In this document: positions 1 to 10,684 of the stretch, one piece after another
Numbering within the stretch: position 1 is the first letter of the stretch
Layout of the letters: every line of letters begins with the position of its first letter
Source of the DNA: Kingdonia uniflora
Taxonomy: Eukaryota; Streptophyta; Magnoliopsida; Ranunculales; Circaeasteraceae
Length of the DNA stretch: 64,000 nucleotides
Assembly: GCA_014058105.1 (NCBI GenBank)
Contig: JACGCM010002659.1
Location: 1,798,001-1,862,000 of the forward strand
Reading direction: 5' to 3'
Notes under the pieces: generated by a model
The model's database searches: none
What the model was told of the DNA's origin: nothing
What the model saw: only the letters and a program-made list of their open reading frames with translations
Made by a program: the position numbers and the translations under genes

Positions 1-932
1 GCAAGATCAAGCCAACAAAAGAAGCAACAATCCCCACGTTCAAAATAACGTATGTTCTCTTCTCCCAACCTTTTGATTCTCACCACAAGATTGCACAGTA
101 ATCACTCATCTCTCACTTATATATCTTTCAAAAAAATTAAGCCGCCTCGATTTACTCACCACTATCATTACCACAACCCCACTACCCCAACGTTTCGGCT
201 CCAATGTCATTTGACCACTTTACCCCTCGCACTTCCCCCGTGCGCACAACACCCTTACTACCATCTGCTCGCAAAACCCGAAGCATCTCAAACCCTTTTT
301 CTCCCTTACTCGAAGCTAAATAGTCATGTCCAAACAGCCAACCATTACTTTTTTTTTGTCATACGAAAAAAACAACATCATTACCTTTTGCACACTGCCC
401 CAGGCGTTCGTACCAGTTTGACAGACCAGCCGTATAAGCTGTCAGAACAACTAGTCAAAACAAACTCAATCTTCGACACATTCCTGCACTCGAGTACTTG
501 ACCATTTCACGCCTCTAACGATCTTCAGCGTCTAGCCTCAACAAAATTCATTTCAATATATTGGCCTTCGACGTCCAGCATGCCCCTTAACTCAAAAGTT
601 TCAAGCCATCGGCCAAATACAGTCGTAAGTTTGACCAGTCAAAAACCTCAGGCCTGCAGATAAATTTTTCAGCTTCGCCACAGTTTACTTTTCCGTTCGA
701 CAAAACCATTTTTATCTTCGATCAACACAAAATACACATTTCGAAAAACTGTATCATCATTCTATATCAGACTCTATTACTATTACCCACAGTTTGACAA
801 CACGAGTTATTCAAAGAAATCATTTTTCATTCAAAAAGTAGCTAACATTTCAACCCTCTTACAAAATAACAAATAAGAGACAACAGAAATTAAAGAAAAG
901 AAAGCAACAACATAATCATATTTTAGAGGACC

Positions 933-1285
933 CTAGTTATTAGCAGGCTGCTCCTCTTTGACAACGGCCGCAGCACCTACATCTTCTTGGTCAACAATAT
1001 CCACTGCGAAGCCCTCAAGGAGAGATATCCGATGACCGGGGAATGGCCCCATCATCTGCAGTATCCCCCACCAGTATGCGAATGACATCTCAAGAATTGG
1101 AGCTCCAGGTTCCACCTCAAAATATTTGGCATTTCTGCAACAATGTCCTCTTCCATGCCAAACCGCCATCGCAGCCCCAGCAAGGCCTCCCATACACGCC
1201 TAACTCTCGTAGCAGCCGCATCCTCATGAAGGAGAAAATCTGCCGCCATTTCAATTCGTACAAAGAAGAAGAACAAGAAAAACAT
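933..1285 (-). pseudogene. Antisense hypothetical protein of element B, frameshifted
   Basis: This is the decayed counterpart of the open frame at 52,666-53,085. The first half (RIEMAADFL to LRWNLEL, minus strand from about 1,255) and the second half (VEPGAPILEMSFAYWWGIL to the stop near 933) are in different frames, so a frameshift lies near 1,120-1,140. The protein begins with a hydrophobic stretch and ends in an acidic tail (DIVDQED). I do not recognise the family. It lies antisense to element B, upstream of its LTR. Its role is unknown; two diverged copies keep the same peptide, which suggests it was once coding. Confidence 0.45.
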
Positions 1286-1671
1286 GCAGAATAGTGAGAA
1301 GTAATCTCTACAGTAGTTCCTTTAATACTTGCAAACCCACCACAACTTTTCCTCTTCTGTAACCAAATTAATGACAACCTTTCATTTCCAACCTCGAAAA
1401 GTTAACATGCCACCTCTCCAACTTCCTAGACGCAACTGATTCATTGGTGCATGCATGCAAACCTCATTCCCGATGACCTCTATTCGAGCACATCACCCAC
1501 AACGAGTATTCGACCATCATAACCATCATTTACTACAAAGCAACATTTCATCATACCTTCGACTATAATTCATTCTAACCATCAGAACCAGATAATAATA
1601 ACCTTCGTTCATCATTACCTTCGAGCTCATCACTGTACCTCGCGCCTATAAGAGTATTCGCTTACATTTGT

Positions 1672-2403
1672 CTACAATATCAATCTGACAAAGCAATATA
1701 AGTATGGAGAAAATACTTTGTCCATTCCAAATAGTAAATTCAACAGACAAATTACATTTCTACTATAAACCCTACACAACAGAAACATCCCCTTCCAAAC
1801 ATAGCAAAATAAAAACCTACAGAAATTTAAAACATTCCCACCCTCAGCTTGAAGCCCTACTACCGGAAGGACTAGCCCCGCTCGCCACATTCTGCTCCTC
1901 GATGATCTCCTTAGCACAAACGAGACCTTCAGCCTGTGCCATCAGAAAGAGATAGTGTCGTTCAGCAGTCGTAAATTGAAACCTCAACTATTCCCAAAGA
2001 TAAGAATATGGGTCACCATTGAAGAACTCCTCAGGCCCTGTTCCATAAAGTTTGGCATATCCCAGGTTAGGTCATGTTCGCCAAAAAACATTACGTGCAG
2101 TTCTGCCATTTTTCACCCCACTCGACGGTCCCAAGCAAACCCCATCCTCTTCTGGTAACGTGTGTTTGGTGTCGTATCCATCCTAATGTTAAGAATATGG
2201 AGAACAGGGAAGAAGACTATTGCAGAAGGAAGAAGATACAGTGTGCCCCCATAATAGCCCATACTTATAGGCTTCAATGCATTTATTACCCTATTACCAA
2301 CCGCATCCCTTGAAAACCCCCTTTTACTACCTTCCCAAAAAATAAGACAGTCAAACCGCCAAGATTCTAAGACCAAATAGTTTTTCAACGAACACCTCTC
2401 CAC
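1672..2403 (-). pseudogene. Antisense hypothetical gene of element B, broken
   Basis: This is the decayed counterpart of the 126-residue frame at 53,617-53,997. Matching peptides occur in more than one frame: KPISMGYYGGTLYL, then MDTTPNTRYQKR, then AEL, TWDM and WHRLKVSFV toward 1,890. At least one frameshift and stops interrupt it in this copy. The motif TWDML-F resembles TWDSLSF in the spliced antisense frame of element A (exon starting at 10,127). I infer that the two may be distant homologues, on weak evidence. The function is unknown. Confidence 0.4.
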
Positions 2404-2436
2404 CTGGCTTCAAGACCTTCGCTGAGAGGGGGCAAA

Positions 2437-2982
2437 TGTAGTAGCCTACTCGTAGCTTTCAAACAGACAACCGAAGCCCACTTCATAGCCTACTCTCGAA
2501 TATATCGAAGCCATCTCAACCCCTAAAAAAGGCACCTCAGAGATCCCCCAGAGGCGAACCTTCGACAATTGGCAGAACTTTGAGAACGGATCAGTACATT
2601 GTAACAGACATCCTTCGAGTATATCTACATACGGTCAAAATATGATAAGACAGACAACCAGCTCACTAGACAGAACATCGAGAATGAATTAATGTTCTAG
2701 CAACAGATATCCTTCGACCTCACTATCACACGGTTGAAGCTAGATAAGACAGACAACTACCTCATCAGATAAGATAGCGCATTGATTGGCCCGTGCATCT
2801 ACAGTGACAAAACCAACCACCGCGCCGTTCAGAGCCATCACCAATAAATACAGCAGTAATAGTACCGACAAGACCGGCGTCCGTCACTCGTTGGGATTTT
2901 CTAACAACATAATCACGTAAACCGGACCCATGCTTGGTGACTCAGCTCCCTATGCTTCTATAATAGAGGAGAGGGGAAACCA
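2437..2982 (+). mobile_element. LTR of element B, 3'-truncated (left copy)
   Basis: It starts TGTAGTAGCC directly after a purine tract, as a 3' LTR should. It matches 54,157 onward, including the TATA-like sequence near 2,960 (TTCTATAATAGAGGAG). Homology stops near 2,982, so about 270 bp of the 3' part found at 54,707-54,973 is missing. At the break the sequence runs into the hairpin tandem repeat, and a TATGCTTCTATAATA phrase from the LTR is repeated downstream at about 3,007-3,021. This suggests a deletion that fused LTR and repeat. Confidence 0.7.
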
Positions 2983-3235
2983 AGTATTGGACTTACACAT
3001 AAACCCCTATGCTTCTATAATATAGGTCGAGCTCTTTGCGAGCCCCATATATATGTCTTATACATAAACCCCAAGTATTGGACTTAACCAGTCGACTTGG
3101 ACAATAATTGGGGTCGATCTCTTTCCACGAGCCTCAAGTATACACATTACACACAGAAATCCCAAATATGGAATTTAATCAATCGACTAGAACCATACCT
3201 GGGGGTGAGCTATTTGTTCGAACCACATACCTATC
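2973..3235. repeat. Hairpin-bearing tandem repeat, contracted copy
   Basis: Two to three units of the ~86-bp repeat seen more completely at 54,985-55,345. Each unit carries CCAAGTATTGG or CCCCAAGTATTG and a partner such as CAATAATTGGGG, a short inverted repeat around AACCAGTCGACTTGG. GTCGAGCTCTTTGCGAGCC follows each hairpin. The units lie between LTR B and the antisense gene of element C. Retand-type elements are known to carry tandem repeats in their 3' region, which fits the location. Confidence 0.7.
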
Positions 3236-3925
3236 TATCCCCACAAAAATTGTAGGGACCAGAGGCATGCCTCGACGCCACAGTTCTCAACATAGCTTCC
3301 GCTCTACATAAATGTTTCACAGCATCCTAGCTTATCACATATTTCAAAATAAACATATATGTCTCTCTAGTTCCACTAACATCGGAAAAAAATTTCAAAC
3401 TTCCCAACACCCGACCTCGGCAATGAAGGTCATGGACTTAGGGGTCACTACATCACTAAGAGACTGGCTGAGATTAACCAAGGGCTTTTCCTGAGCATTG
3501 ACATCCCTGACTTCTTGAACTGGTTCAGCCTCCACTCCCTCGGCCTCCTCCACTTCCTCTTCCTCTGTCTCATAATGTCGTTGGGCCTTAGGGTTGATGC
3601 CCAGCTGGTTGAGATGAATGGCATATCGATCAGCGTTCACCCGCCTTTCCTGTACAACTTTCTAAAAATTGAATTTGTTTCTAACCATGTACGCATCATA
3701 CTCTGTTACTATGGCAACATGTTCAGCGTTCATCTTGTCCAAGGCTTACTCATATGTTGCCTTCAACTTAGTCAGCATTGCATCAATAGCTATCTGGCTT
3801 GCCTACAAGGCTACCACCATAGCCCTCTCTAGCTCGTCTACCTTTTGTGCCAGCGTCACCACTCTCACTCTATCGGCTTGCTGGCGACCAAGCTCATGGC
3901 CCAAAGCAAGAAACTTGGTGGTACC

Positions 3926-4014
3926 CTATAAAGACACAACATAAACATTCATAACATACACATACGCAGTTGCTGCAAAGCAATTACACATCAAAAATAA
4001 TATGAAACTTTTAC
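3926..4014 (-). other. Spliceosomal intron in the antisense gene of element C
   Basis: On the minus strand a GAG|GTAAAAG donor (4,014) and a TTTATAG|GG acceptor (3,926) bound 89 AT-rich bases. Splicing joins the frame ending LCIKE to GTTKFLALG. The right-arm copy keeps the GT. In element B an intron lies at the same relative place, just before the coiled coil (49,805-49,895). Confidence 0.7.
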
Positions 4015-4732
4015 CTCTTTAATGCACAGCTCAGCTTGCTTTAGAAAAGATGCGAGGTCTTTTCGTACCATCGTCTTCAGTCGGCAGTCGACCACCCCTG
4101 ACACCGAGCCCCATACCTCAAATTTATCCGCAAGCCTAGTGCATTGTTCACGATCATCTCTCTTCCGGTTGTGTGACAACAATGGACTCTCTAGCCCAAC
4201 ATGCGTCATCGTTGTATCGACCCTTTTCCATGATTTTTTCCCCCGGTCGCCCCCGTCGCCCTCCGGCCCCCAAACTTCTTGTTTTTGTTCCTGGGTTGAG
4301 CCCAAAATAAACTAGGGACATCGCTCGGCAGATCAACATCGATGGCCGACGGAACTCCTACTTTCGACACCATTTATTGCCTCTTTCAGCCATGCTTTTC
4401 CCTTACGAGTGCCACCCCCTTCAGCTTGGCGTCCTTATTACCCACCCTAACCCTCGGCAGTTTGAGCGAGTTAAAATCTTGTTTACCCTCTTGACGTCTT
4501 CTTGCAGCACAGTTTCAAGATAACTCAGCTTCAAAGGTATATGCAGTTGTTGTAGAACTGTAGAAAAAAAGAGGACATCCTGCTAGTCGACTTAAAGACT
4601 GACATGCATACCTCATAATCTACTTCACAAACCTACCCTATTTATATGCATGATTAGTTAAAGCTAATTCTGGTTCTCAAGACCTCTATTCCAAGATACC
4701 TTCGGCCAATACCAAGGTTGTTGAGTATGAAC

Positions 4733-5150
4733 TCAAATTATTGAAGAACTGGAATTGTCGAAGTCGTTCGAACAAAATTGGATGTCGTTCGAACGAGTTT
4801 ATTCGAACAAAGATATATGTCGTTCGAAAGAGATTATAGATTTCACGTTGGAAACTTGGTTATCAAAGAAGTCGTTTGAACGAGCTTAGAGTCGTTCAAA
4901 CGAGGTGAGCATAGGTTTGTTTTTGAAACTATTCTGGGATGTTGTGTTTGCCTCGAGATCCGTTCTACTTGTAATTAGTCCTTTAGTAATATAAAGAGGA
5001 CTTAAGTTATTTGTTAGCCTATCTTTACTCTGTGAGTTTAATTCTAGAGAGGTAGAATTTGATAGACTCCATTAAAGCTTGAGAAGCTTGGGGATATCAT
5101 GAAACCTGTTTGATTATAATGGATTGTTCGCGGGGAGTAGTTTTTTATAC
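4733..5150 (+). mobile_element. Solo LTR related to element D (left copy)
   Basis: It starts near TTGTTGAGTATG and carries several TCGTTCGAACGA-type palindromes. It shares with the LTR of element D the phrase TTTGCCTCGAGAT-CGTTCTA, a TATA-like ATATAAAGAGGACTTA and GTTATTTGTTAG. No internal region or partner LTR is adjacent, so it is a solo LTR. It splits the antisense gene of element C. It is shared with the right arm (56,838-57,385), so it predates the segmental duplication. In this copy the 3' end is rearranged: GCTTGGGGA runs into unrelated sequence and GGGGAGTAGTTTTTTATACG reappears at about 5,134. The ends are approximate. Confidence 0.6.
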
Positions 5151-6527
5151 GCCTGGGGATGTCATGTAACCTTTTACGCGATATGTGATTTTCTGCGGAC
5201 TTTAAACCATTTCATAGTATACCACGATATCGAGCAAAGAAACAGTCGGCAATCTAGCTCTAGCCAAGTCCCTGTTCAACGCCTTTATTACCTACATCAA
5301 TTCATAAAAATTGTCGTTCAACTAACACGGCACCACATCAAAAAAGTTTTAAACTTCTTTCACCAAGTTGCTGAAAGGAATCATCATACCCAGGCTTAGC
5401 TGTCCCAAATATACTAGTATACCAGAATCGACGTGATCTCGCAGATCCCCGTGGTAAAGCGCGATAGATACCTATGAACTAACAAAATATTTATCACAAT
5501 ACAACCACAATTTTCCTCGTGGAAAGTTTCCATCGGCACTTCCTCACCCTCTTTCATGTTATTTTCCCCTTCCTCGTCGACCACCCCACCATCCTCTACT
5601 CCTCGGTCAGTTCACTATTCTCTACCCTCCCCGAATACTCTCGCAGTTGGGGCAACATTAGTAATATCATCTATCGACGTATCTCCATCACTTTTGAATG
5701 GATTATATCGGCCAGATGGTGACAACCTACTCATGTCAAGGTCTAGCAGCCTATTAACAGTCGTTCGGGGGCGCATTTACCTATAAAATAAAATAAAGAG
5801 TCGATCATGTCGAACCTGACAACAACCTATCTAGGGTCAATTTGCATTTTTAATGCATTAACATCATTACACCTATGCCACTCAGGTAAACATAACACAA
5901 TGGTTTGGTCGTCCACATTAAAGACATCTACAATATACCACCTCGATACCACCAACCACAGAACATTCAATTTCAATGGGAATCAGGGGTCAATACATTA
6001 ATTTTTTTCCAAGATCAATCAACCTACAAGTTTTTGCCACATTTTTATTACTAGGATCCACAATAAAAAAAACCAATAATTAACAAGCTCAAGATTGTCC
6101 AAGACAAGCTACAAGAACACCTTTAATGGCGAACCCCAATTCAAAATACTGCTCCCTAACAAAAAAGTAGGAGACTTACCGGTGTTTAGGGAATCTTCTC
6201 CAACGACATCCGAACTAACTTAACCTTCTCCATGCCTGATTGTAGCCTTGCAGCACTCTTCACCCGTTTACAGCAATGTTGAGAGAGAAAGCATTTTGTA
6301 GCCTATGAGAATGCCAAGGGGTAATAAGTCAAAAGATCATCATGGTACCTGTGGGCAGTTACCAGCACCCCTACGTTATCCCTCTCTCTCTTCAGTTTTT
6401 AAATTCAAAAATACCCACCCCCAAATATTTTTTCTGCCTTCGTTTGGCCCTCTTCAATCTCTCTATCCTCCTATGTTCTTTGTCCCCCTACATTTACCAA
6501 CCTCGCTCCCACTCGCTCACCATTCCC

Positions 6528-6790
6528 TATGCTTACTTACACTTTCTAGTCACATTTTCATCCAGTCAACCTATGTTTGATCACTATAGCCCGACGTCCT
6601 ATGCTTACTTACACTTTCTAGTCACATTTTCATCCAGCCGACCTATGTTCGTTCATTACAACCCAACGTCCTATGCTTACTTACACTTTCTAGACACATT
6701 TTCATCCTGTCGACCTATGTTTGATCATTACAGCCCAACGCCCTATGCTTACTTACTCTTTCTAGTCATATTTTCATCCCAGCATATCAT
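6528..6790. repeat. 72-bp minisatellite, three full units plus a partial
   Basis: Units start at 6,528, 6,600, 6,672 and 6,744, each beginning TATGCTTACTTACACTTTCT and containing CACATTTTCATCC and CCTATGTT. The fourth unit is cut off after about 40 bases. The right arm has two full units plus a partial (58,801-58,990), so copy number changed after the duplication. Confidence 0.9.
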
Positions 6791-6879
6791 CTCTCTCACC
6801 TCATCAGTCAAGAATGGGGCATTATCAATCATTAATATAGGAAAGCATCTACAAACACATTATAACAAGCAACTTGTTT

Positions 6880-6903
6880 CTTTTTTTGGGGGGGGGGGGG
6901 GTT
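6880..6903. repeat. Poly-T/poly-G tract
   Basis: About seven T followed by about thirteen G (TTTTTTTGGGGGGGGGGGGG). The tract and about 70 surrounding bases are missing from the right arm, where TATAGCAAGC joins TACACCAGTGC directly (about 59,065). Homopolymer length is prone to sequencing error. Confidence 0.8.
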
Positions 6904-7606
6904 TCATCTTCTCTCTCATTTCTCAAAGTGCGCAAGCCACATTACATACACCAGTGCAAAAAATAAAAAAATAAAGGCAGTAATAGCACAGCACACACCC
7001 CAATCCTAAACAAAACATCAACATATAACCATCTACTTGCCCCAGCAGTCAGGTCATTCCCCAACAACTCCCCCACCACCCGCAGCCATTTCGACGTCCC
7101 CGCCTTATATTGCATCCTCAAGAATCATGGAAAGAGTTAGCTCGCGATGCACTACTTCCACAGCTCATTGTGGAAGGCGTTATACTAGAAGAGCCGGTCA
7201 AATTCTACCTATTGCTCGGCCATAGAACTGCCAATCAGATTTCCCTACACGGGCCAAGGAACATGAGCAATTAAAGGCAGCCTCCCAAAGTACCCCTCCC
7301 TTAGCCAAACAATCTTGTTGGTGAGCCTTCCTTCTGCTGCATGTTGTCATCTTTGCAAGGAAGTCCTTACCATGTTCATGAGAGAAGGCAGTAAAAATGC
7401 TTAGAGGTGATTAAGAAAACTAGTCATAGGGGTAAGCTTTTATAGTGAATTCTAGGTCCAGTTATTAAACACCTAAGCAGCTTAATCAATGCAGACCATT
7501 AATTCCTTTAGTATTTGTGGACCAGTCAACTCTGCCAGTTTTAAGGTATTTATATCTTCTTCTCTGCTGTAATCTCATCGCTCGAAGAACATGCTACTCT
7601 ATCACA

Positions 7607-8103
7607 GCAGAGAGGGGGAAATTATAGTAGCCTACTTGATCATATTGATCATCAGTAGCCACACTTAGCAGCGCCCCTTATTCGACTTCGACCTCCATCA
7701 TAATAGAATATTGATGTCGAACAACAGTCGAGCAAAAGGGCGTACCACAAAAAGTAAAGACAGCTATAAAGAAAAATAAACAAGTATTGACCAATTGAGT
7801 AAAGGGAAAAAAGGGAATAGCTCATAAAAACTTAGAGGCCCTCCCTGATGAATCCTAAAAATAGGAGAGGGAAGACCAAAGGGATGGAGGATTAAAAGGG
7901 GGGAGCTCGACCATACCGGAAAGAATCTTTTGTTATAAACACGAAAGGATATACATCACGACAGTTCAAAATCCTCTAAGGAGATTGTGAGGAATCCTCT
8001 TAATGGGCGCTCACGCATATTCTTTGCAATTTCCTTTGGTTATTAAGCCTTCATCTATCTTCTCTACATTATGAGGTCGATTCTGGGCTATCCCAGAATT
8101 ACA
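7607..8103 (+). mobile_element. PPT and 3' LTR of element C (left copy)
   Basis: A purine tract (AGCAGAGAGGGGGAAA, 7,607-7,621) is followed by TATAGTAGCCTACTTG (7,623). This is the same start as LTR B (TGTAGTAGCC) with one substitution in the canonical TG. The LTR ends GAATTACA at 8,103, about 481 bp. A TATA-like CCTAAAAATAGGAGAGGG lies near 7,850 (TATAAATAGG in the right arm). The sequence beyond 8,103 belongs to the lipid transfer protein locus. No 5' partner is visible. Confidence 0.65.
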
Positions 8104-8248
8104 CCCTTTCAATAAATATGACAACCATGACACACATGCAGAACAATGGAACACCTTATGATTAATCCAATCATTTCTTTTGTTTTCATGTACTAAAGAA
8201 CTTATTTGGCAAAGAAAAGAAAGATACAAGACCACCGTAATTAACTTC

Positions 8249-8521
8249 TTACAGGCTACATTTACTTTTAATCTTCTGCGTATTGGGAGTGTTTAGAAAG
8301 CTCCTCCAAAGGGGATTCTTCATATACGACTGGCAATAACATGGCCTTTGTTCACTACGCTTCCTACAACAAACGGCGGATGGAGGACCTACAATCGTGA
8401 TTACAGCTAAATAAGGGATGAGCTCTGTAATAATGTAGGTAACAGTAGTCGAGACCCTCGCTTCGTCAGCTAAGCAAGAGAAGAAAATGGAGAAAAATAT
8501 GAGAGATTCAAGAGGGGTCAT
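8249..8521 (-). pseudogene. Degenerate type 2 lipid transfer protein (LTP1, left copy)
   Basis: An open frame of 90 codons starts MTPLESLIFF (hydrophobic signal-like N-terminus). The mature part aligns with the intact nsLTP2 at 34,843: IITELIP, PPSAVCC, RPCYC, KNPLWRS, KIKSKCSL. nsLTP2 proteins need eight cysteines spaced C-x7-C-x13-CC-x8-CxC-x23-C-x6-C. Here the first two are tyrosines, one extra residue lies in the x23 loop, and the chain stops before the eighth. At least two of the four disulphides cannot form. No clear TATA box was found upstream. It is probably a pseudogene, although the frame is open. It is the first member of a minus-strand cluster and is duplicated at 60,403. Confidence 0.75.
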
Positions 8522-9047
8522 GTATTAATATGGAACCAGCGGATGTGTAAATGTACATTGTATACGCTTGTTGTAAGTTGTAAGCGTAACACATGTCATT
8601 ATTTTAGTAGAAAATACTGCAAGAGGGACTTAATTTCAAAAGAATTATCAATGACATCAGAAAATATTTACAGTAGAAGTTATACCATGGAATTCAAATA
8701 GGATCGTCCAGTCAATGCGTGATTTTTGGTTTTGGGTGGGTTTCCAAAAATATAAATATCAATGTATTTCTTTTTAGGGATGTGTATCTCCAACAACATA
8801 AATACCGATTTTGTTTGAATAGAAAAGCGTTAACTGATTTTTTTACTCAATAGGAATTGAGGTTTACTTATTATCCGAAGAATCCAGTCCTTCTCATTTG
8901 TTTGTACGTTGTTCATAGCAAATCAATATTTTGAAAAATGGTCTTAACCCCGTCTCCCCGAATATTGATCATCTTTATAGTATGTTGGCCTGATCAAAGA
9001 TTTGCTAGGATTATTTTATCTTATGGGATTATACCAAGTATTATTTC

Positions 9048-9533
9048 TGTAATGGCGTGTTTTTCAAGAGGATAATCTTCGCCAATACTTATAGTGAGGA
9101 TTATGTAATAATAAGTTTAAACAAACAAGATTTTACGTGGAAACTCTGTAAAGGCTGAGAAAAACTACGACCTCGAGGAGGGTTTTGATGAAAAATCTAA
9201 TAAGTTGATAGTTATTATAATTTACTGCTTGGTAAGATAGTAAGTATGAATAAATAGTGAAGTTGCGGATTGGAATAATTTATTCTCTGACTGTATTTAT
9301 AGTAGATACATGTAATTTGCAAAAAGAAAAATAGTTTCCTATTTCGGGGGTAGTGGGCAAACTTCGTGGATCTCCCAATGGCTCTTATTTTACTAAGCAT
9401 AACAACTACTTTTAGCTGATTGAGAACTGTGGTCGCAGACGTGACATCTTCTTGAATGATAGAATGTCTTCGAGTAAGGTCTGTTGGCTTCTCTTTCTCG
9501 AATCAGTAAAATTTGTTACTGCAATCACCCCAT
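9048..9533 (-). repeat. 3' LTR of element A
   Basis: 486 bp, TG...CA on the plus strand as written (TGTAATGGCG to GTTACTGCA). It aligns along its length with 31,625-32,100 and 61,174-61,649. By eye it is somewhat closer to the right-arm copy than to its own 5' LTR, as expected if the insertion predates the segmental duplication. Confidence 0.92.
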
Positions 9534-9548
9534 TTTTAATATAATTAC
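9534..9548 (-). other. Polypurine tract of element A
   Basis: On the minus strand AAAAATGGGGTGAT directly precedes the LTR start TGCAGTAAC. It is the expected plus-strand primer site for reverse transcription, and it is slightly impure. Confidence 0.6.
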
Positions 9549-9775
9549 TTATTGTTGAGAAGAACATTGGAATTTGAAATGGTTGCCGAATGTCTGGAGA
9601 AGTCTGTTGTTATCATTTCTGAGGCAAAAGTCAAATAAATCTGGTCATTTTGGTTTCATAAGGTACATTTATGCCAACATATTGGACTTCGCAATTTAAA
9701 GGTGGGGCTATAAATTGAGGAAAAAAGAAAGGGTTGTTGCTTGATAGGATATTGGTACAGTAGGCCATTTTGTTA

Positions 9776-10219
9776 ATGATGGCTCACCAGGCGTGGCATA
9801 GGGAGTCGCTGGAGCTTGCGAATGGGATTTTTGGTGTGTACAAAAAGGTAAATCTTGGTATTTTTTCGATATTTTCATTTTATCTAGAACCGGTGGTGAT
9901 AATGTTTGGGATAACTAATAGAGGAGGAGGTTGAGAGCGTCGAAATATAGTGTGTCCATTGGAGTCAGTGTCATTTTATGTTCTTGAAGGCTTCAGAGCT
10001 CATCAATTGTTTAGAAAAGTGGCTACTGCCCATATTGAAGATGATGATGCGAAAGGGGCATGGTGTTCTGTATCTCTAGTCAACATAAAAAATTTATTGT
10101 AAATTTCTATTGTTGTCTTTCTGCAGGGTGCACATAGGCAGCTCTTTAGAAGTTCAGCGACTTGGGATTCATTGAGTTTCTTAGGATATCGCTGCCCCTT
10201 TCGCTGGAGGATATGCTAG
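9776..10219 (+). CDS. Antisense spliced frame in element A, unknown function
   Basis: Three exons can be joined in one frame on the plus strand. Exon 1 is 9,776-9,847 (MMAHQAWHRESLELANG, donor AAG|GTAAAT). Exon 2 is 9,938-10,078 (RRNIVCPLESV to KGAWCSVSL). Exon 3 starts at 10,127 after TTTCTGCAG (GAHRQLFRSSATWDSLSF) and stops at 10,219. Exon 2 is also fully open in the right arm (about 62,065-62,205), with mostly conservative changes, which argues that it was once translated. There the first donor GT is changed to CT. The exon 2 donor (GTCAAC) is weak. I do not recognise the protein. It runs antisense to element A, between the gag-like antisense gene and the 3' LTR. Confidence 0.4.
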
Positions 10220-10684
10220 ATTCTGGTGAAAATAAGCATATAACTTTGAGTCCCTCATGTCGAAGAAGAATTTGTGACATGTAAGTTGATATAATGTAAT
10301 CGAAGGAAAGAATTAATGAATGTAAAATGTAATAGTTTACGTAATGAATAAACTTTGTTTATGATTTTGTATTGATTATATAGATGGTTATCTCGAACAA
10401 ATGAAACCTATTATCCGAAGATAATTTTTCGAGCCATTTTATGTCAAGATAGTTGTTCTAGATTGTATGTAAATATTGAGGTTATTCTACCGAGGATATG
10501 AGATCTCAAACTGGGGTTTATTGACTGTGTGGGGCCTGAAATGGTTCCCTAGGAGGTTGATTTGACTGAAATGTGTAGAGTCCCAATGTGAAATGAATGT
10601 TGGATTTGACTGTTAGTTTGTTTAGTTGCTTTTACTGTATATAAATTCCTACGGTAATCAAAAAGTATTTTTATAGGATTTGAG

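Larger units (their letters stand above)
1..2436 (+). mobile_element. Element B, 3' internal region (left copy)
   Basis: This lies immediately upstream of LTR B on the plus strand and ends in a purine-rich tract at 2,423-2,436 (GAGAGGGGGCAAA) typical of a polypurine tract. Open frames in it run antisense (minus strand). The same region in the right copy (51,716-54,156) is preceded by a gag-like antisense gene at 49,220-51,375, so the equivalent gene should lie just left of base 1. No reverse transcriptase or integrase is visible. The layout (antisense genes, PPT, LTR) is like the 3' part of Tat-lineage Ty3/gypsy elements; the class is inferred. Confidence 0.55.
3395..5800 (-). pseudogene. Antisense gag-like gene of element C, with intron, interrupted
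   Basis: Read on the minus strand. The N-terminal part (about 5,790-5,200) has an acidic region and a domain with [18 protein letters not shown] and LLDI-YYEMV. This resembles the 'putative gypsy-type transposon' domain (PF04195-like) found in plant Ty3/gypsy elements. A solo LTR interrupts it from 4,733 to about 5,150. The C-terminal half runs from 4,305 through KTMVRKDLASFLKQAELCIKE, a canonical 89-bp GT-AG intron (4,014-3,926), a coiled-coil segment (LGRQQADR, KVDELERA) and an acidic tail ending at 3,395. A few in-frame stops are present. The right arm has a second copy at 55,505-58,060. The domain name is from memory of the family; the function is unknown. Confidence 0.65.
5800..7606. other. 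Element C 3' internal region, no convincing gene
   Basis: Lies between the antisense gene and the PPT/LTR of element C, and is conserved in the right arm (58,060-59,731). It contains a 72-bp minisatellite and a homopolymer tract, annotated separately. A 210-codon plus-strand frame at 6,342-6,974 exists only because the 72-bp unit is a multiple of three, and I do not accept it as a gene. Short minus-strand peptides (for example LSMILEDAIQGGD near 7,100) might be remnants of another antisense gene. Confidence 0.5.

Noticed and set aside
52..501. 149-codon plus-strand open frame at the window start
   Set aside because: The equivalent frame in the right arm is broken and its composition is low complexity; it is antisense to the element B gene region and has no recognisable domain.
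6880..6903. Poly-G tract as a G-quadruplex regulatory element
   Set aside because: A single homopolymer run, absent from the sister copy and prone to sequencing error.
6342..6974. 210-codon open frame (216 codons at 58,615-59,265)
   Set aside because: It exists because the 72-bp minisatellite is a multiple of three; outside the repeat the peptide is not conserved and includes a poly-glycine run from a poly-G tract.
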